From: Acidobacteriota bacterium
GTDB lineage: Bacteria; Acidobacteriota; Terriglobia; Acidiferrales; UBA7541
Assembly: GCA_013287135.1 (NCBI GenBank)
Contig: JABDEK010000029.1
Location: forward strand, 1 to 44,198
Direction of reading: 5' to 3'
Length of the DNA stretch: 44,198 nucleotides
Below, one piece after another: positions 1-9,217 of the stretch. The position numbers were made by a program, and so were the translations under genes. Below the pieces are notes generated by a model. That model worked only from the letters and a program-made list of their open reading frames with translations. It ran no database searches and was not told the DNA's origin. Numbering within the stretch: the first letter of the stretch is position 1; every line of letters starts with the position of its first letter.

Positions 1-585
1 GGGGTTAACCACGGGTTCATCAAGACTGGCTCAAGCTATCGGAATGTGGATTTCCCCAACGCAACTTCGGTGCTGACTCAGCTCCTCGGTATTAACGACG
101 GTGGCGTGGAAGTCGGCTACTGGCAAAACGGCGCAGGCACTCAGTTTCCGTTCATGTTAATGGGCACCACGTTCACACAACTTGATTCCATGCTCCCAGC
201 GAATACCAGCGCGCAGGCAACGGGTGTGAACGATTCGTCCGAGATTTCCGGTTTCTACGTGGACTCCTCCGGCGTCAATCACGGATTCCTGTTGATCAAG
301 GGCGTGGTCACTGTGCTGGACTTCCCTGAGGCGACTTTCACGCAAGCGTTGGGCTTAAACAATCTGCAAGAAGTGGTTGGCACCTATATGGATGCCAAGG
401 GCAACACTCACGGGTTCCTCTACGATTCCAAGAGCAAGACATATCAATCGGTAAACGATCCCTCGGGCGTTGATACTACCGTTGTGAACGGCATTAACGA
501 CCAAGGCCAGATCGTCGGTTTCTATGTGGATGGCTCGGGAAATACAGATGGTTTCGTCGGCCACATCGTGCGCTGCGTCAACTAA
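1..585 (+). CDS. HAF-repeat extracellular protein, C-terminal part
   Basis: This open frame runs in from the left edge of the window, with position 1 at a codon boundary, and ends at the TAA at 583-585. Only the last 194 residues are visible. They consist of imperfect repeats of about 45 residues. Each pairs a GINDxGxxVG-type strand (LGINDGGVEVGY, ATGVNDSSEISGF, ALGLNNLQEVVGT, NGINDQGQIVGF) with a following HGFL/DGFV motif. This is the pattern of the 'probable extracellular repeat, HAF family' proteins, thought to form a beta-propeller-like secreted or surface structure. The biological role is unknown. The true start and any signal peptide lie upstream of the window. A terminator-like hairpin follows 28 bases after the stop. 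Confidence 0.8.
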   Translation, partial: GVNHGFIKTGSSYRNVDFPNATSVLTQLLGINDGGVEVGYWQNGAGTQFPFMLMGTTFTQLDSMLPANTSAQATGVNDSSEISGFYVDSSGVNHGFLLIKGVVTVLDFPEATFTQALGLNNLQEVVGTYMDAKGNTHGFLYDSKSKTYQSVNDPSGVDTTVVNGINDQGQIVGFYVDGSGNTDGFVGHIVRCVN

Positions 586-613
586 ACGAAACAGTCGGTT
601 CCAGCAATTTCGG

Positions 614-649
614 GCGGGATGGCTGATGAAGCCGTCCCGCTTTCTGTTT
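614..649 (+). terminator. Intrinsic terminator of the HAF-repeat gene
   Basis: An 11-bp stem GCGGGATGGCT / AGCCGTCCCGC (614-624 with 630-640, one G-U pair) closes a GATGA loop and is followed by TTTCTGTTT. It lies between two convergent genes, 28 bases after the HAF-protein stop and 43 bases from the stop of the minus-strand gene. It may stop transcription from both sides, although the T-tract is good only on the plus strand. Confidence 0.75.
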
Positions 650-682
650 CTGAACGTCAGGGCTATATGGCGGGTTTTGTGT

Positions 683-3301
683 TTAATTGGGAATAACTTG
701 CCAGCCTGGGGAAAGGCTTGGCTGTAGCGTTGGGCCCGCCTGATAATAGGCGCCGCCGTCAAAATTCATGAACCAAATCGTATTCTCGGACGTGCTTGTA
801 TTCCACAACAAAAGATCCTTGGCGCCGTCGCCACTAAAGTCACCCACAGCCTGGATTTCAGTATCAGCGGGCAATTTTGCAAAGACTTGGCTCGACAAAG
901 CAGTTTTCAGGAAAGGCCTGAAATTGGTGATTCCCAATTGTCCGGTTGAAGGGTTGATCCATACGATGCTGGCATAAGCAGTTCCCAGAGTTTGAAAAAT
1001 TCCGGTTGCGGCAACGCTCCAGGTGGCATCGAAACGACCCGATGTGCTGCCGTACATTGCCGCGTAATTGGCGGTTGAGGAATAACCGAGGCTCGTAACT
1101 TTAAAATCCGCCGTCGTCGGCGGAGCTGATGGATAGAAATAAACAACTTCCAGGTTGCCGCTGGTATCCCTCAACAGAACGTCGGAATATCCATCGCCGT
1201 TGAAATCGGCCACGGCAGCTGCAGACCAATTCGAGACCGTCGCCGGCTGAAAAGTTCGCTGCCCTATAACTCGGTCGCCAGTCATCAACAAGATTTTCCC
1301 GGTCTGCGAGCTACTATTCCAAAGAAGGATATCCGTGTAACCATCTCCGTTAAAATCTCCGGTGCCCGCGACTGCTCCGTCGGTGCTCAGCAGTTTGTAG
1401 ATCGGACTGTATTGTGCGCTCCACGGATTGTTGTTGTTCCTATAAGGCTCCTTCCATATGCCAACTTCTCCATTGGCCGTATTCGTGACCACCGCACTGG
1501 CATAACCGTCGCCGAAAAAGTCGCCGCTGCCTTGAACTTGAAACTTTGCGGTGAGGTTCGGTTGAGAAATGGAAAAAAGCGAATATTGCAGCGGAGCGGT
1601 AGCGGTGGCCAAGCTGAAAACAGGAATTTCAAATTCAGTTGGATTGCTTTGATTCCTAAAAAGAAGATCGCCCACCGTGTTGCCGGCATAACTCATATTG
1701 CGATTGGCGTCGAAAGTGATGGTCGGAGTGGGCGCCGGCGCGCCCCCTGTCACTACATCGTTGAAATTCACGTCCGAAACTTGATGGGCGAGATTAAATC
1801 CCCTAAAAATCGGCGGAAACTCCTGAGCATCGGTCGCTTGGATATTGCTGAAAGTGAGGCCGCTGATAGAGCCAAGCTGTGTGTTGTCGGACTGAAAGTT
1901 GCTAGGAACGACCTGAATTCTAAACAGTTGCCAGTTTTCATTTTCCACGCGAATATCTTCAAAAGTGTAATTGCTCAGATTTCCAGAACCACCTTGATTG
2001 GCGGAAAACACCGCGTCAGAGGTATTAGGCCAATTATATTCCCCGCGTATCACGTCGGAATTTCGAACAGTAATATTAGTTACATTGGTGCCGATACCAG
2101 CTCCTATCTCGAAGGCGGCAGCGTTGTTCAACTTCCAGACCACGCAGTTTTGAACCAACAAATTGCTTGCCGTGATTTTGATGGAGTCGTCGCCATTTTT
2201 GACAAAGCTGTTTTCAATCACACTGCCAGTATCTTGCGCTCCATAACTTGCTTGAATTCCGTCGGAATTGCCCAGCCAGGCGATCACTTTCACGTTGTCC
2301 ACCGTGTTGCCGCTGCCGCCATTGATGGATACGTTGTAAAAAGGTGATTGGATGAAAGTGATCCCTTCGACCCGCAGATTTTGCACATTCCCTTTGGAAC
2401 TGACCATGTCAGGGCAACCTGCTGATGTGCTTATACACTGCGCTTTGGGCAGATTCTCTCCGGAAAGAATTCCTCTTCCCCGAATTGTTGCGTTACGCGC
2501 TCTCGTTTTAAAAGCTAAGAAGCCTTTTACATAGGCGCCCGCCGCTAAATAAACTGTTTGATTCGAATCAATCGTCAACGGCGTGAGGCCGAGATCGTAA
2601 ATTCCGGGCCCGAAGTACAAAGTGTTCTGAAAGCCGCTCAGTTGCGGAAGCGCCGCTCCCGAGAGAACCGAGAGACCCGGCGCAACTCGCAACACATTGG
2701 CGGCGAGAGGATTCGGGGTATTCGGTTCAACTGGATTGGCAAACACCAACATCGGATTTATAAGATCCGCATCATTGGCTTCAATGCAAGTGTCACCGGT
2801 AGTGCAGAAGTCGACGGCATATTGCCCGGGTTGGTCCAAGGTAAACGAGACGGTGTTGCCGGTTACGGTGGGAATGATTTGCGCGTGGCTTGGCAGAATA
2901 CGAGCTGAGGTGAATGAATTAGCATTGGTTACCTGAACCGTGACCGAGCCGGCAAACGAGAACGAGGTCCACGAAGTGGCATGCTCCAGGGTGGAAGAGC
3001 TACTGACACCGCTGGGTTGCCCATTGGGTAGAAAGCCCGGATTTTGCACTTGGTAGACAAACGAACCGATCCACGAATCATGTTGACTAAGACGCACCGT
3101 GTACTGCGAAGACGGAATAATTCCAGAAGGCGTGCGATCGACTTGAAGGTCGCTGTTTAGGTCAGCCTTTGCTTGGCCACAAGCGGCCGATGTAGATGCG
3201 GCGCTGCAGACATATCCAATCAAGCAAACGGTTAACGCCAGCACCAAAAAAGGTCCAGCTATACGTAGTTTCTGATTCTTACTTTCCGGCCGCCGAGACA
3301 T
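683..3301 (-). CDS. Secreted beta-helix glycosidase-like protein with FG-GAP/VCBS repeats
   Basis: An 872-residue exported protein with a hydrophobic signal segment at about residues 13-35. A beta-sandwich-like N-terminal part (about 45-170) precedes a right-handed parallel beta-helix (about 200-530). That helix carries SDGIQ and NGDDSIKI motifs resembling the acidic active-site segments of clan GH-N enzymes (GH28 polygalacturonases, GH49 dextranases and isopullulanases). The C-terminal third has four FG-GAP/VCBS-type repeats with DFNGDGYTDILLW-like calcium-binding loops. An AGGA Shine-Dalgarno lies 9 bases before the ATG. The layout suggests a secreted polysaccharide-acting enzyme with a propeller-like module, but the substrate cannot be read from sequence. 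A pectate-lyase-like or non-catalytic adhesin role is the alternative. Confidence 0.7.
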   Translation of the reverse strand: MSRRPESKNQKLRIAGPFLVLALTVCLIGYVCSAASTSAACGQAKADLNSDLQVDRTPSGIIPSSQYTVRLSQHDSWIGSFVYQVQNPGFLPNGQPSGVSSSSTLEHATSWTSFSFAGSVTVQVTNANSFTSARILPSHAQIIPTVTGNTVSFTLDQPGQYAVDFCTTGDTCIEANDADLINPMLVFANPVEPNTPNPLAANVLRVAPGLSVLSGAALPQLSGFQNTLYFGPGIYDLGLTPLTIDSNQTVYLAAGAYVKGFLAFKTRARNATIRGRGILSGENLPKAQCISTSAGCPDMVSSKGNVQNLRVEGITFIQSPFYNVSINGGSGNTVDNVKVIAWLGNSDGIQASYGAQDTGSVIENSFVKNGDDSIKITASNLLVQNCVVWKLNNAAAFEIGAGIGTNVTNITVRNSDVIRGEYNWPNTSDAVFSANQGGSGNLSNYTFEDIRVENENWQLFRIQVVPSNFQSDNTQLGSISGLTFSNIQATDAQEFPPIFRGFNLAHQVSDVNFNDVVTGGAPAPTPTITFDANRNMSYAGNTVGDLLFRNQSNPTEFEIPVFSLATATAPLQYSLFSISQPNLTAKFQVQGSGDFFGDGYASAVVTNTANGEVGIWKEPYRNNNNPWSAQYSPIYKLLSTDGAVAGTGDFNGDGYTDILLWNSSSQTGKILLMTGDRVIGQRTFQPATVSNWSAAAVADFNGDGYSDVLLRDTSGNLEVVYFYPSAPPTTADFKVTSLGYSSTANYAAMYGSTSGRFDATWSVAATGIFQTLGTAYASIVWINPSTGQLGITNFRPFLKTALSSQVFAKLPADTEIQAVGDFSGDGAKDLLLWNTSTSENTIWFMNFDGGAYYQAGPTLQPSLSPGWQVIPN

Positions 3302-3552
3302 ATCACAAATTCCTTTCGTCGAGTGATGCTGGCCGTTCAGTCTTTATCCTTGAACACTGGGTGGACCCAAAAGTAGCAAAAAGCCATTGAAATTTGATTA
3401 CGGTAGTATGAACCACCAATCACCACGAGGCTCTTATGTTGGCCGGAAAATATTTTTTTTGCGACTAGGAATGCGGTTTCCAAAAATCACCGGCGCCTTC
3501 AAGCGTACATTTCTTTTAGCCCCAGCCCGTACACGATGGTATTGAGGTCGAG

Positions 3553-6500
3553 CTACCCTCCCGTTCCGGTTAATTTGACAGTCTGCGGAGAATTTGTCGC
3601 CTCGTCGGTGATTGTGACCGTGCCGGTTAGGGTGCCGGTCGCCGTCGGAGTAAACGTCACCATAACCGTGCAACTCGCGGGGGACGGCCCCAACGTGCCC
3701 ATACAAGTCCCGGCGGTCTCCGCAAAATCCCCAGTGGTCCCAAACGAGATCGACGTAGACCCTGTGCCAGTGTTTTTTATAGTGACGGTTTTAGCCGCGC
3801 TCGTCGTTCCTACGGCCTGTTTGGCAAACGTCTCGCTCGTCGGCGTGGCTGTCACTACGACAGTGGGAGCCTTCCCGGTTCCGGTCAGTTTAACGGTCTG
3901 GGGCGAGGTGGACCCGTTGTCGGTGATGCTGATCGACCCGGCAAGCGTGCCGGCTGCGCCGGGAGTAAACGTCACGGAAATCGTGCAACTTGCGGGAGAG
4001 GGTCCTAGCGTTGTTCCGCAGGTATTCGTCTGGGCAAAGTCTCCGGTCGCTGGCGAAATCGTAATCGGCGTGGATGCTGAGCCGGTATTTTTCGCCGTTA
4101 CAATTTTTGCTGCGCTGGTGGTATTCACCGTTTGTGCGGAAAACGTTTCGCTCGTGGGTGAAACCGTCACCACAGCAACCGCACCAGTGCCCGTACCTTT
4201 CAGGCTCACCATCTGAGGCGAGTTCGTCGCACTATCGGTGATCGAGATGGCGCCGGTGAGAGTGCCCACCGTTTCGGGTGTAAAAGTTACAGAAATCGTG
4301 CAACTTGCCGGAGAGGGGCCAAGAGTAGAGCCGCAGTTATTCGTCTGGGCAAAATCTCCGCTCGCTGGTGAAATCGTAATCGGAGTGGATAAGCTGCCAG
4401 TATTTTTTACTGTGACGGTCTTGGCCGCGCTCGTAGTTCCTACTGCTTGCGAGGTGAAAGTCTCAGTCGTGGGCGTAGCCGTGACCACAACGGTGCCAGC
4501 CTTCCCGGTCCCCGTCAGGCTCACCATCTGAGGCGAGTTCGTTGCGTTGTCGGTGATTGAGATCGAGCCGGTCAGCGTGCCTGCGGCTTCAGGAGTAAAT
4601 GTGATGCTAATCGTGCAACTCGCGGGAGAAGGACCCAGTGTCGTCCCGCAAGTGTTGGTTTGAGCAAAGTCGCCGCTTGCAGGTGAAATCGTAATTGGGG
4701 TAGATCCACTGCCGGTATTTTTCACCGTGACGACTTTGGCCGCGCTCGTGGTTCCGATTGTCTGTGCAGCAAAAGTCTCGCTCGTGGGCGTCGCTGTGAC
4801 CACGACAGTGGCAGCTTTGCCCGTGCCTGTTAGCGAAACCATCTGAGGCGAGTTTGTTGCGCTGTCGGTGACGGAGATCGCTCCCGTGAGAGTGCCTGTA
4901 ATAGTCGGACTAAACGTCACAGATATGGTGCAACTCGTGCCGCTACCGGCCAGCATCGTGCCGCACGGCGTTGTTCCGCCGGCCACCGCGGCGAAGTCTC
5001 CGCTGGCGGCAAACGAAAGCGACGTACTGGCGGTGCCCGTGTTTTTAATGGTCACAGTTTTCGCCGCGCTCGTCGTCCCGACTGTCTGAGCGGCAAACGT
5101 CTCACTCGAAGGCGAAGCCGTCACTATTACGGTGCCGCTGCTTGTCCCCGTGCCCGAGAGACTCACCATCTGCGGTGAGGTGGATGCGCTGTCGGTGATT
5201 GTGATGGAGCCGGGGAGGCTGCCGGCGGTTGTAGGAGAGAAGGTGACGTTGATTGTGCAAGTGACTCCGCCAGCCAATGTGGTGCCGCAGTTATTCGTCT
5301 GGCCATAATTCGAGCTTGCAGCCACCGTGATCGCTGTGGATGCGGTGCCGGTGTTTTTTACGGTGATGGGCTGGCTGGCGCTGCTGGTTCCAACGTTTTG
5401 ATTGCCAAAGGAAAGAGTTGTTGGCATCACCGTTATAGTGGTGAGACCAGTTCCGGAGACGCTTACCGTCTGCGGTGAATTCGACGCAGCATCAGTGACC
5501 GAGATATTTCCTGAAAGAGAGCCTGTCGCGGTGGGAGCGAAAGTCGCGTTCACCGTGCAGCTCACCCCGGCGTTTAATGTTGCCGGAGAAACCGGACAAT
5601 TGTTGGTCTGCGCAAAATTCGTGCTGGCTGCGATAGAAACGGTTGTGTTCCCGGTGCCTGTGTTCTTCACGGTGATCGCCTGGCTGGCGCTTGTGCTGCC
5701 GACGGCTGTCGCAGGGAAGGTCAATGTGGTCGGCGTTGCGGTCACGGTCACAGTGGCAGCAGCGCCCGTGCCTGTCAGGCCCACGGACTGAGGCGAATTC
5801 GTTGCTTGATCGGTGATTGAGATTGAGCCGGTGCGCGTGCCGGTTGTAGTGGGAGTGAACGCCACGGTGAGCGTGCAGCTTCCCCCGGATGCCAGCGTGC
5901 TCGAGCAATTGTTGGTCTGCGCAAAATCCCCGGTGGCTGCTCCGATTGAAAGCGGCGTTGCTACAGCGCCGCTATTTTTCACCGTTACCTGCTGGCTGGA
6001 GCTGGTTGTTCCGACGGTCTGCGAAGGGAACGTCAAGCTCGACGGCGTCGGCGTGACTATAACAGTGCCCGTTCCGCTGCCAGAAAGGCTGATCATCTGC
6101 GGCGAGTTCGTTGCTTGATCGGTGACTGAGATGCTGCCCGAGAGAGGGCCGGCCACGGAAGGCGTAAAGGTCACGTTAAGTGTGCAACTTGCTCCGGCGT
6201 CCAATAGGTTCCCGCAGTTATTAACCTGAGCGAAGTTACCCGTGATGGAGATGGCGATCGATGTGTATGCAGAACCCGTATTCTGCACGCTCACGCTTTG
6301 GAAAGCGCTTGTGACGCCCACTGCTGTTGGCATGAAAGTTAGGCTGGTCGGTGTGGCTGTGACCGTGGTGGTCGCAGGTGTTGCCGTTCCAGACAAAGTC
6401 ACGACCTGCGGCGAATTTGTTGCGCTGTCAAAGACCGAGATATTCCCAGTGAGGTTTCCTGCGGCATTTGGAGTGAATGTCGGAGTAATGGTGCAAGTCG

Positions 6501-9036
6501 CACCGGCCGCCAATGTGGACGGAGCGACAGGACAGCTATTCGTCTGGCCAAAATTGGAGCTCGCTGAAATCGAAACTGTGGTCGCCGTGCTGCTTCCTGT
6601 GTTTTTTATGGTGATAGTTGAACCCGTGCTTGTTGCATTCAAAACCGTCGAGGGGAAAGTAACGCTGGTGGGCGTCGCTGTAACGGTGGTCGCTCCGTTC
6701 CCTGCTCCCTGAGACACAAAGAACGGCTGATGAGCGAAGACCGCGCAACCACTCCACGGTGCTGAGGGAAAATTCTCGACATAGAGCAGAAATGTTCCGG
6801 GGCTCGCTATAGCAGTCGCGGGCACAGTCGCTTGAAGCTCGGTTGAACTAACGAACGTAACCGGGAACGTTGGTCCGCCAAAGAAATTGAAACCAACAAT
6901 TTCGATCGGATTTCCAGAGCCGTTCGGGGTGAAGCCTGTTCCATTGATCGTGAGTGTGAATGCAGAGCCGCCCGAAGCGACCGACGACGGGCTTAGGCTT
7001 GTAATAGCTAGCGGTGCGCTCGTCGTGTTGAAATTGGCGTATACGAGCGACTCGTCAGTGGGCGACAACATTTCCGACGGTGTCGTGCCAGTAAGATCGT
7101 AGCTCCAACCCGTAAATATCCAGGGTGAACCGCCCGAGTTCGTAGACGGCGTTTCGGTATAAGTCAACGTCGTTCCCGACGGATAGAATCCGCCCATTGT
7201 GGAAGCGGGAGTAATCGTCGCGGTGCCGCCGCAGGGATTGAAATTAGTTGCCGGCACATATTCAGGGGTGAGCGTCGCGATGTAGCTCTGGCTAGTAGCA
7301 GGCAGCGTAACAGTCAGAGGATTGGCGGTACCCCCTGGAGTCCAGGTCGAAAAAACAAATTGAGTATTGAAGTCGAAAGGTTCGAGGCCTGAAGCAAAAT
7401 CCAGATTATGCATCGTACCGGAGGCCCACGCTGAACCGTCATAAGCCGGGCCAGGGTCCGGGGAAAAATTCTTTGGCGTGTTCCAGAAATCACCATCTAC
7501 GGTCACCGAAAGTCTCGAGCTGAAAGAATCGGGCGTAACGTCAACTGTATAAATCGGATAGGTCGTGAATTCCGCTGTGGTATCCACGAACAGCCCCGTC
7601 TCCGGGACGTAAAATGTCTTAGGATTCGCGCCTAGACCGCCGGGAAGCCAGTAAGGCGCATTGTTGAATTCGTAGAAGTTGTATCCGCTGCTTGGATGGG
7701 CAGTCAACGTGGCTTGCTGGCGCGCTACAAAGAAGACGCCCGAGGCGCCGGTGTAATTCTGAGGCGTTGGCGACACGGAAACGGCGCCCGACCCCGTCGG
7801 GAAAATTGCAGCAGTGTAAGGGACCAGTTGAATAAAATTGGCGGAGTAGGTTGCTACTTGCGGGGCTGTTGACGGAAAGCCGGCGTCGCCATTTCCCGGA
7901 GTCACGGTAATTGTGTGGCTCTGCGATCCGCCGTCGTTCCAGGCACCGTAGGTATAGTAAAACGTTGTCGGCTGAATCGGATTGCTGCTGTCGACAATGA
8001 TGCCGCTCAAAGTTTGGACGCCGGTGGCAACAGTCAGTGTGTGAGTGGAATTCAGTGCCCAACTGTAGGTCATTGGTGTGGTGACCGGCGAGCCATCCAC
8101 CATCACTTGCAAGCCCGGCGGGTTCGATGTGACGGTCACTTCTGTAGGAGCTACCCCGTACAGGCGCATGATCCCTTCAACGTCGGCTGCGGAGTAACCA
8201 ACCGCATTGGAGAGCGGCATACCGGGTGGAATTGAATCGAGCGGGGGACCACCGTTGCGCGAGAACGAGAAGGCTGGGTATTCCATCACGGAGGCGAAAT
8301 CATACGGGGTCAAGTTCTGCTGATCATTGTCCACGGCTGGAAGGAAGTTGCCGATAGAACCTTTAATGACGTTGGCATAATTAAACGTCACGTAATTCGC
8401 CGCGTCTGTGCGCGACTGCTCGTGCCACACACCAGTAACGTGTCCAAATTCGTGGAGAATCGTGGCGATCGTGCAATTTGATGCGCCGGTCACCATCTGC
8501 TCGCCTATCCCTGCATCGCCTTCGGTTGCTTCGCACACGCCAGTTGGACTACCGCTAAGGTTGATGTCGATGTAGTTCGCTTGTCCACTGTAGGGCACCA
8601 GCTGGATGACTCCAGCTAATGTGGAGTTGTAGGTGCTGATAGCGCTGGCGAGGTTCGGATTGGTCGATGCTCCATCGATTACGTATGGGATTTGGGCAAC
8701 GCCATTAACTTTTGGCCAGAGATAGTTCGAGTTTACGAGACCAACGGAATCTGAATGTACGCCACCGCTTTGGCCAGCTTTGGGCATGGGCTGCACGTTT
8801 TCCAGGATGATGTCGCCCTCATAAATGTTTCGGCCATTAATGACCTGATAGGTGACCGGGCGTCCGCGCCATAGGCCCATGCGCGTTTCCGAGGACGTGG
8901 GGGTCGGCTGCGTGATCTGACCGGGGGCTGGTCGTCCCTGCGGGGGTTGTCCTTGCGCGAAGCTGGCGCCACCCACGGCGCAAAAGGCGAAAAGACACAG
9001 CACCGACACAGCGGTGCGCGAGAAAGCTCTAAGCAC
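3553..9036 (-). CDS. Giant secreted astacin-like metalloprotease with ten choice-of-anchor-D repeats
   Basis: An 1827-residue protein with a signal peptide (residues 1 to about 28, ending SFAQ). The GTG start follows GGAGG by 4 bases. Residues about 50-300 form a zinc protease domain. It has the extended astacin/metzincin motif HEFGHVTGVWHEQSR (zinc His195, His199, His205; catalytic Glu196) and a Met-turn SVMEY in place of the usual SxMHY. A region of about 300-680 is rich in short beta modules, including a PEGA-like segment (VTVTSNPPGLQVMVDG). An IPT/TIG domain (about 690-770) follows. The rest is ten Ig-like choice-of-anchor-D (ASPM-SPD-2-Hydin) repeats of about 105 residues. No sorting signal follows the last repeat. 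It probably acts outside the cell, with the repeats as a stalk. Target proteins are unknown. Confidence 0.85.
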   Translation of the reverse strand: MLRAFSRTAVSVLCLFAFCAVGGASFAQGQPPQGRPAPGQITQPTPTSSETRMGLWRGRPVTYQVINGRNIYEGDIILENVQPMPKAGQSGGVHSDSVGLVNSNYLWPKVNGVAQIPYVIDGASTNPNLASAISTYNSTLAGVIQLVPYSGQANYIDINLSGSPTGVCEATEGDAGIGEQMVTGASNCTIATILHEFGHVTGVWHEQSRTDAANYVTFNYANVIKGSIGNFLPAVDNDQQNLTPYDFASVMEYPAFSFSRNGGPPLDSIPPGMPLSNAVGYSAADVEGIMRLYGVAPTEVTVTSNPPGLQVMVDGSPVTTPMTYSWALNSTHTLTVATGVQTLSGIIVDSSNPIQPTTFYYTYGAWNDGGSQSHTITVTPGNGDAGFPSTAPQVATYSANFIQLVPYTAAIFPTGSGAVSVSPTPQNYTGASGVFFVARQQATLTAHPSSGYNFYEFNNAPYWLPGGLGANPKTFYVPETGLFVDTTAEFTTYPIYTVDVTPDSFSSRLSVTVDGDFWNTPKNFSPDPGPAYDGSAWASGTMHNLDFASGLEPFDFNTQFVFSTWTPGGTANPLTVTLPATSQSYIATLTPEYVPATNFNPCGGTATITPASTMGGFYPSGTTLTYTETPSTNSGGSPWIFTGWSYDLTGTTPSEMLSPTDESLVYANFNTTSAPLAITSLSPSSVASGGSAFTLTINGTGFTPNGSGNPIEIVGFNFFGGPTFPVTFVSSTELQATVPATAIASPGTFLLYVENFPSAPWSGCAVFAHQPFFVSQGAGNGATTVTATPTSVTFPSTVLNATSTGSTITIKNTGSSTATTVSISASSNFGQTNSCPVAPSTLAAGATCTITPTFTPNAAGNLTGNISVFDSATNSPQVVTLSGTATPATTTVTATPTSLTFMPTAVGVTSAFQSVSVQNTGSAYTSIAISITGNFAQVNNCGNLLDAGASCTLNVTFTPSVAGPLSGSISVTDQATNSPQMISLSGSGTGTVIVTPTPSSLTFPSQTVGTTSSSQQVTVKNSGAVATPLSIGAATGDFAQTNNCSSTLASGGSCTLTVAFTPTTTGTRTGSISITDQATNSPQSVGLTGTGAAATVTVTATPTTLTFPATAVGSTSASQAITVKNTGTGNTTVSIAASTNFAQTNNCPVSPATLNAGVSCTVNATFAPTATGSLSGNISVTDAASNSPQTVSVSGTGLTTITVMPTTLSFGNQNVGTSSASQPITVKNTGTASTAITVAASSNYGQTNNCGTTLAGGVTCTINVTFSPTTAGSLPGSITITDSASTSPQMVSLSGTGTSSGTVIVTASPSSETFAAQTVGTTSAAKTVTIKNTGTASTSLSFAASGDFAAVAGGTTPCGTMLAGSGTSCTISVTFSPTITGTLTGAISVTDSATNSPQMVSLTGTGKAATVVVTATPTSETFAAQTIGTTSAAKVVTVKNTGSGSTPITISPASGDFAQTNTCGTTLGPSPASCTISITFTPEAAGTLTGSISITDNATNSPQMVSLTGTGKAGTVVVTATPTTETFTSQAVGTTSAAKTVTVKNTGSLSTPITISPASGDFAQTNNCGSTLGPSPASCTISVTFTPETVGTLTGAISITDSATNSPQMVSLKGTGTGAVAVVTVSPTSETFSAQTVNTTSAAKIVTAKNTGSASTPITISPATGDFAQTNTCGTTLGPSPASCTISVTFTPGAAGTLAGSISITDNGSTSPQTVKLTGTGKAPTVVVTATPTSETFAKQAVGTTSAAKTVTIKNTGTGSTSISFGTTGDFAETAGTCMGTLGPSPASCTVMVTFTPTATGTLTGTVTITDEATNSPQTVKLTGTGG
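3556..6695 (-). repeat. Ten tandem ~315-bp repeats encoding Ig-like domains
   Basis: The 3' half of the giant protease gene is made of ten head-to-tail units of about 315 bp. Each encodes a domain with a VTATPTSxTF start, an xxKNTGxxxTxI core, a cysteine pair and a TNSPQxVxLTGTG end. The first units (near 6.7 kb) are clearly diverged. Units 6-9 (about 3.9-5.1 kb) share long identical protein stretches such as TLGPSPASCTIS, which indicates recent duplication or gene conversion toward the 3' end. Such a block is prone to copy-number change and to short-read misassembly. Confidence 0.85.
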
Positions 9037-9217
9037 AAATCCTCCGGGGTTGGGGCGAAGAAATTGACCTTTTACCGAGCGTAGCCAGGAGCAGACGATA
9101 GGTGTAGGTGCGCTTCTTTTCTAAAGTGAGCAGGGAAATCTGTCAAGACCCGAAAGCCAGTGGGCCGTGAGTAATGGTACCAACAAACGAGACAAATTCA
9201 AATCGGCCGGGCCCGTT

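Noticed and set aside
3536..6712. Long plus-strand open frames opposite the repeat region (up to 226 codons)
   Set aside because: They are periodic antisense shadows of the repeated Ig-like domains, rich in Val/Pro/Thr echoes, with no family motif or start signal.
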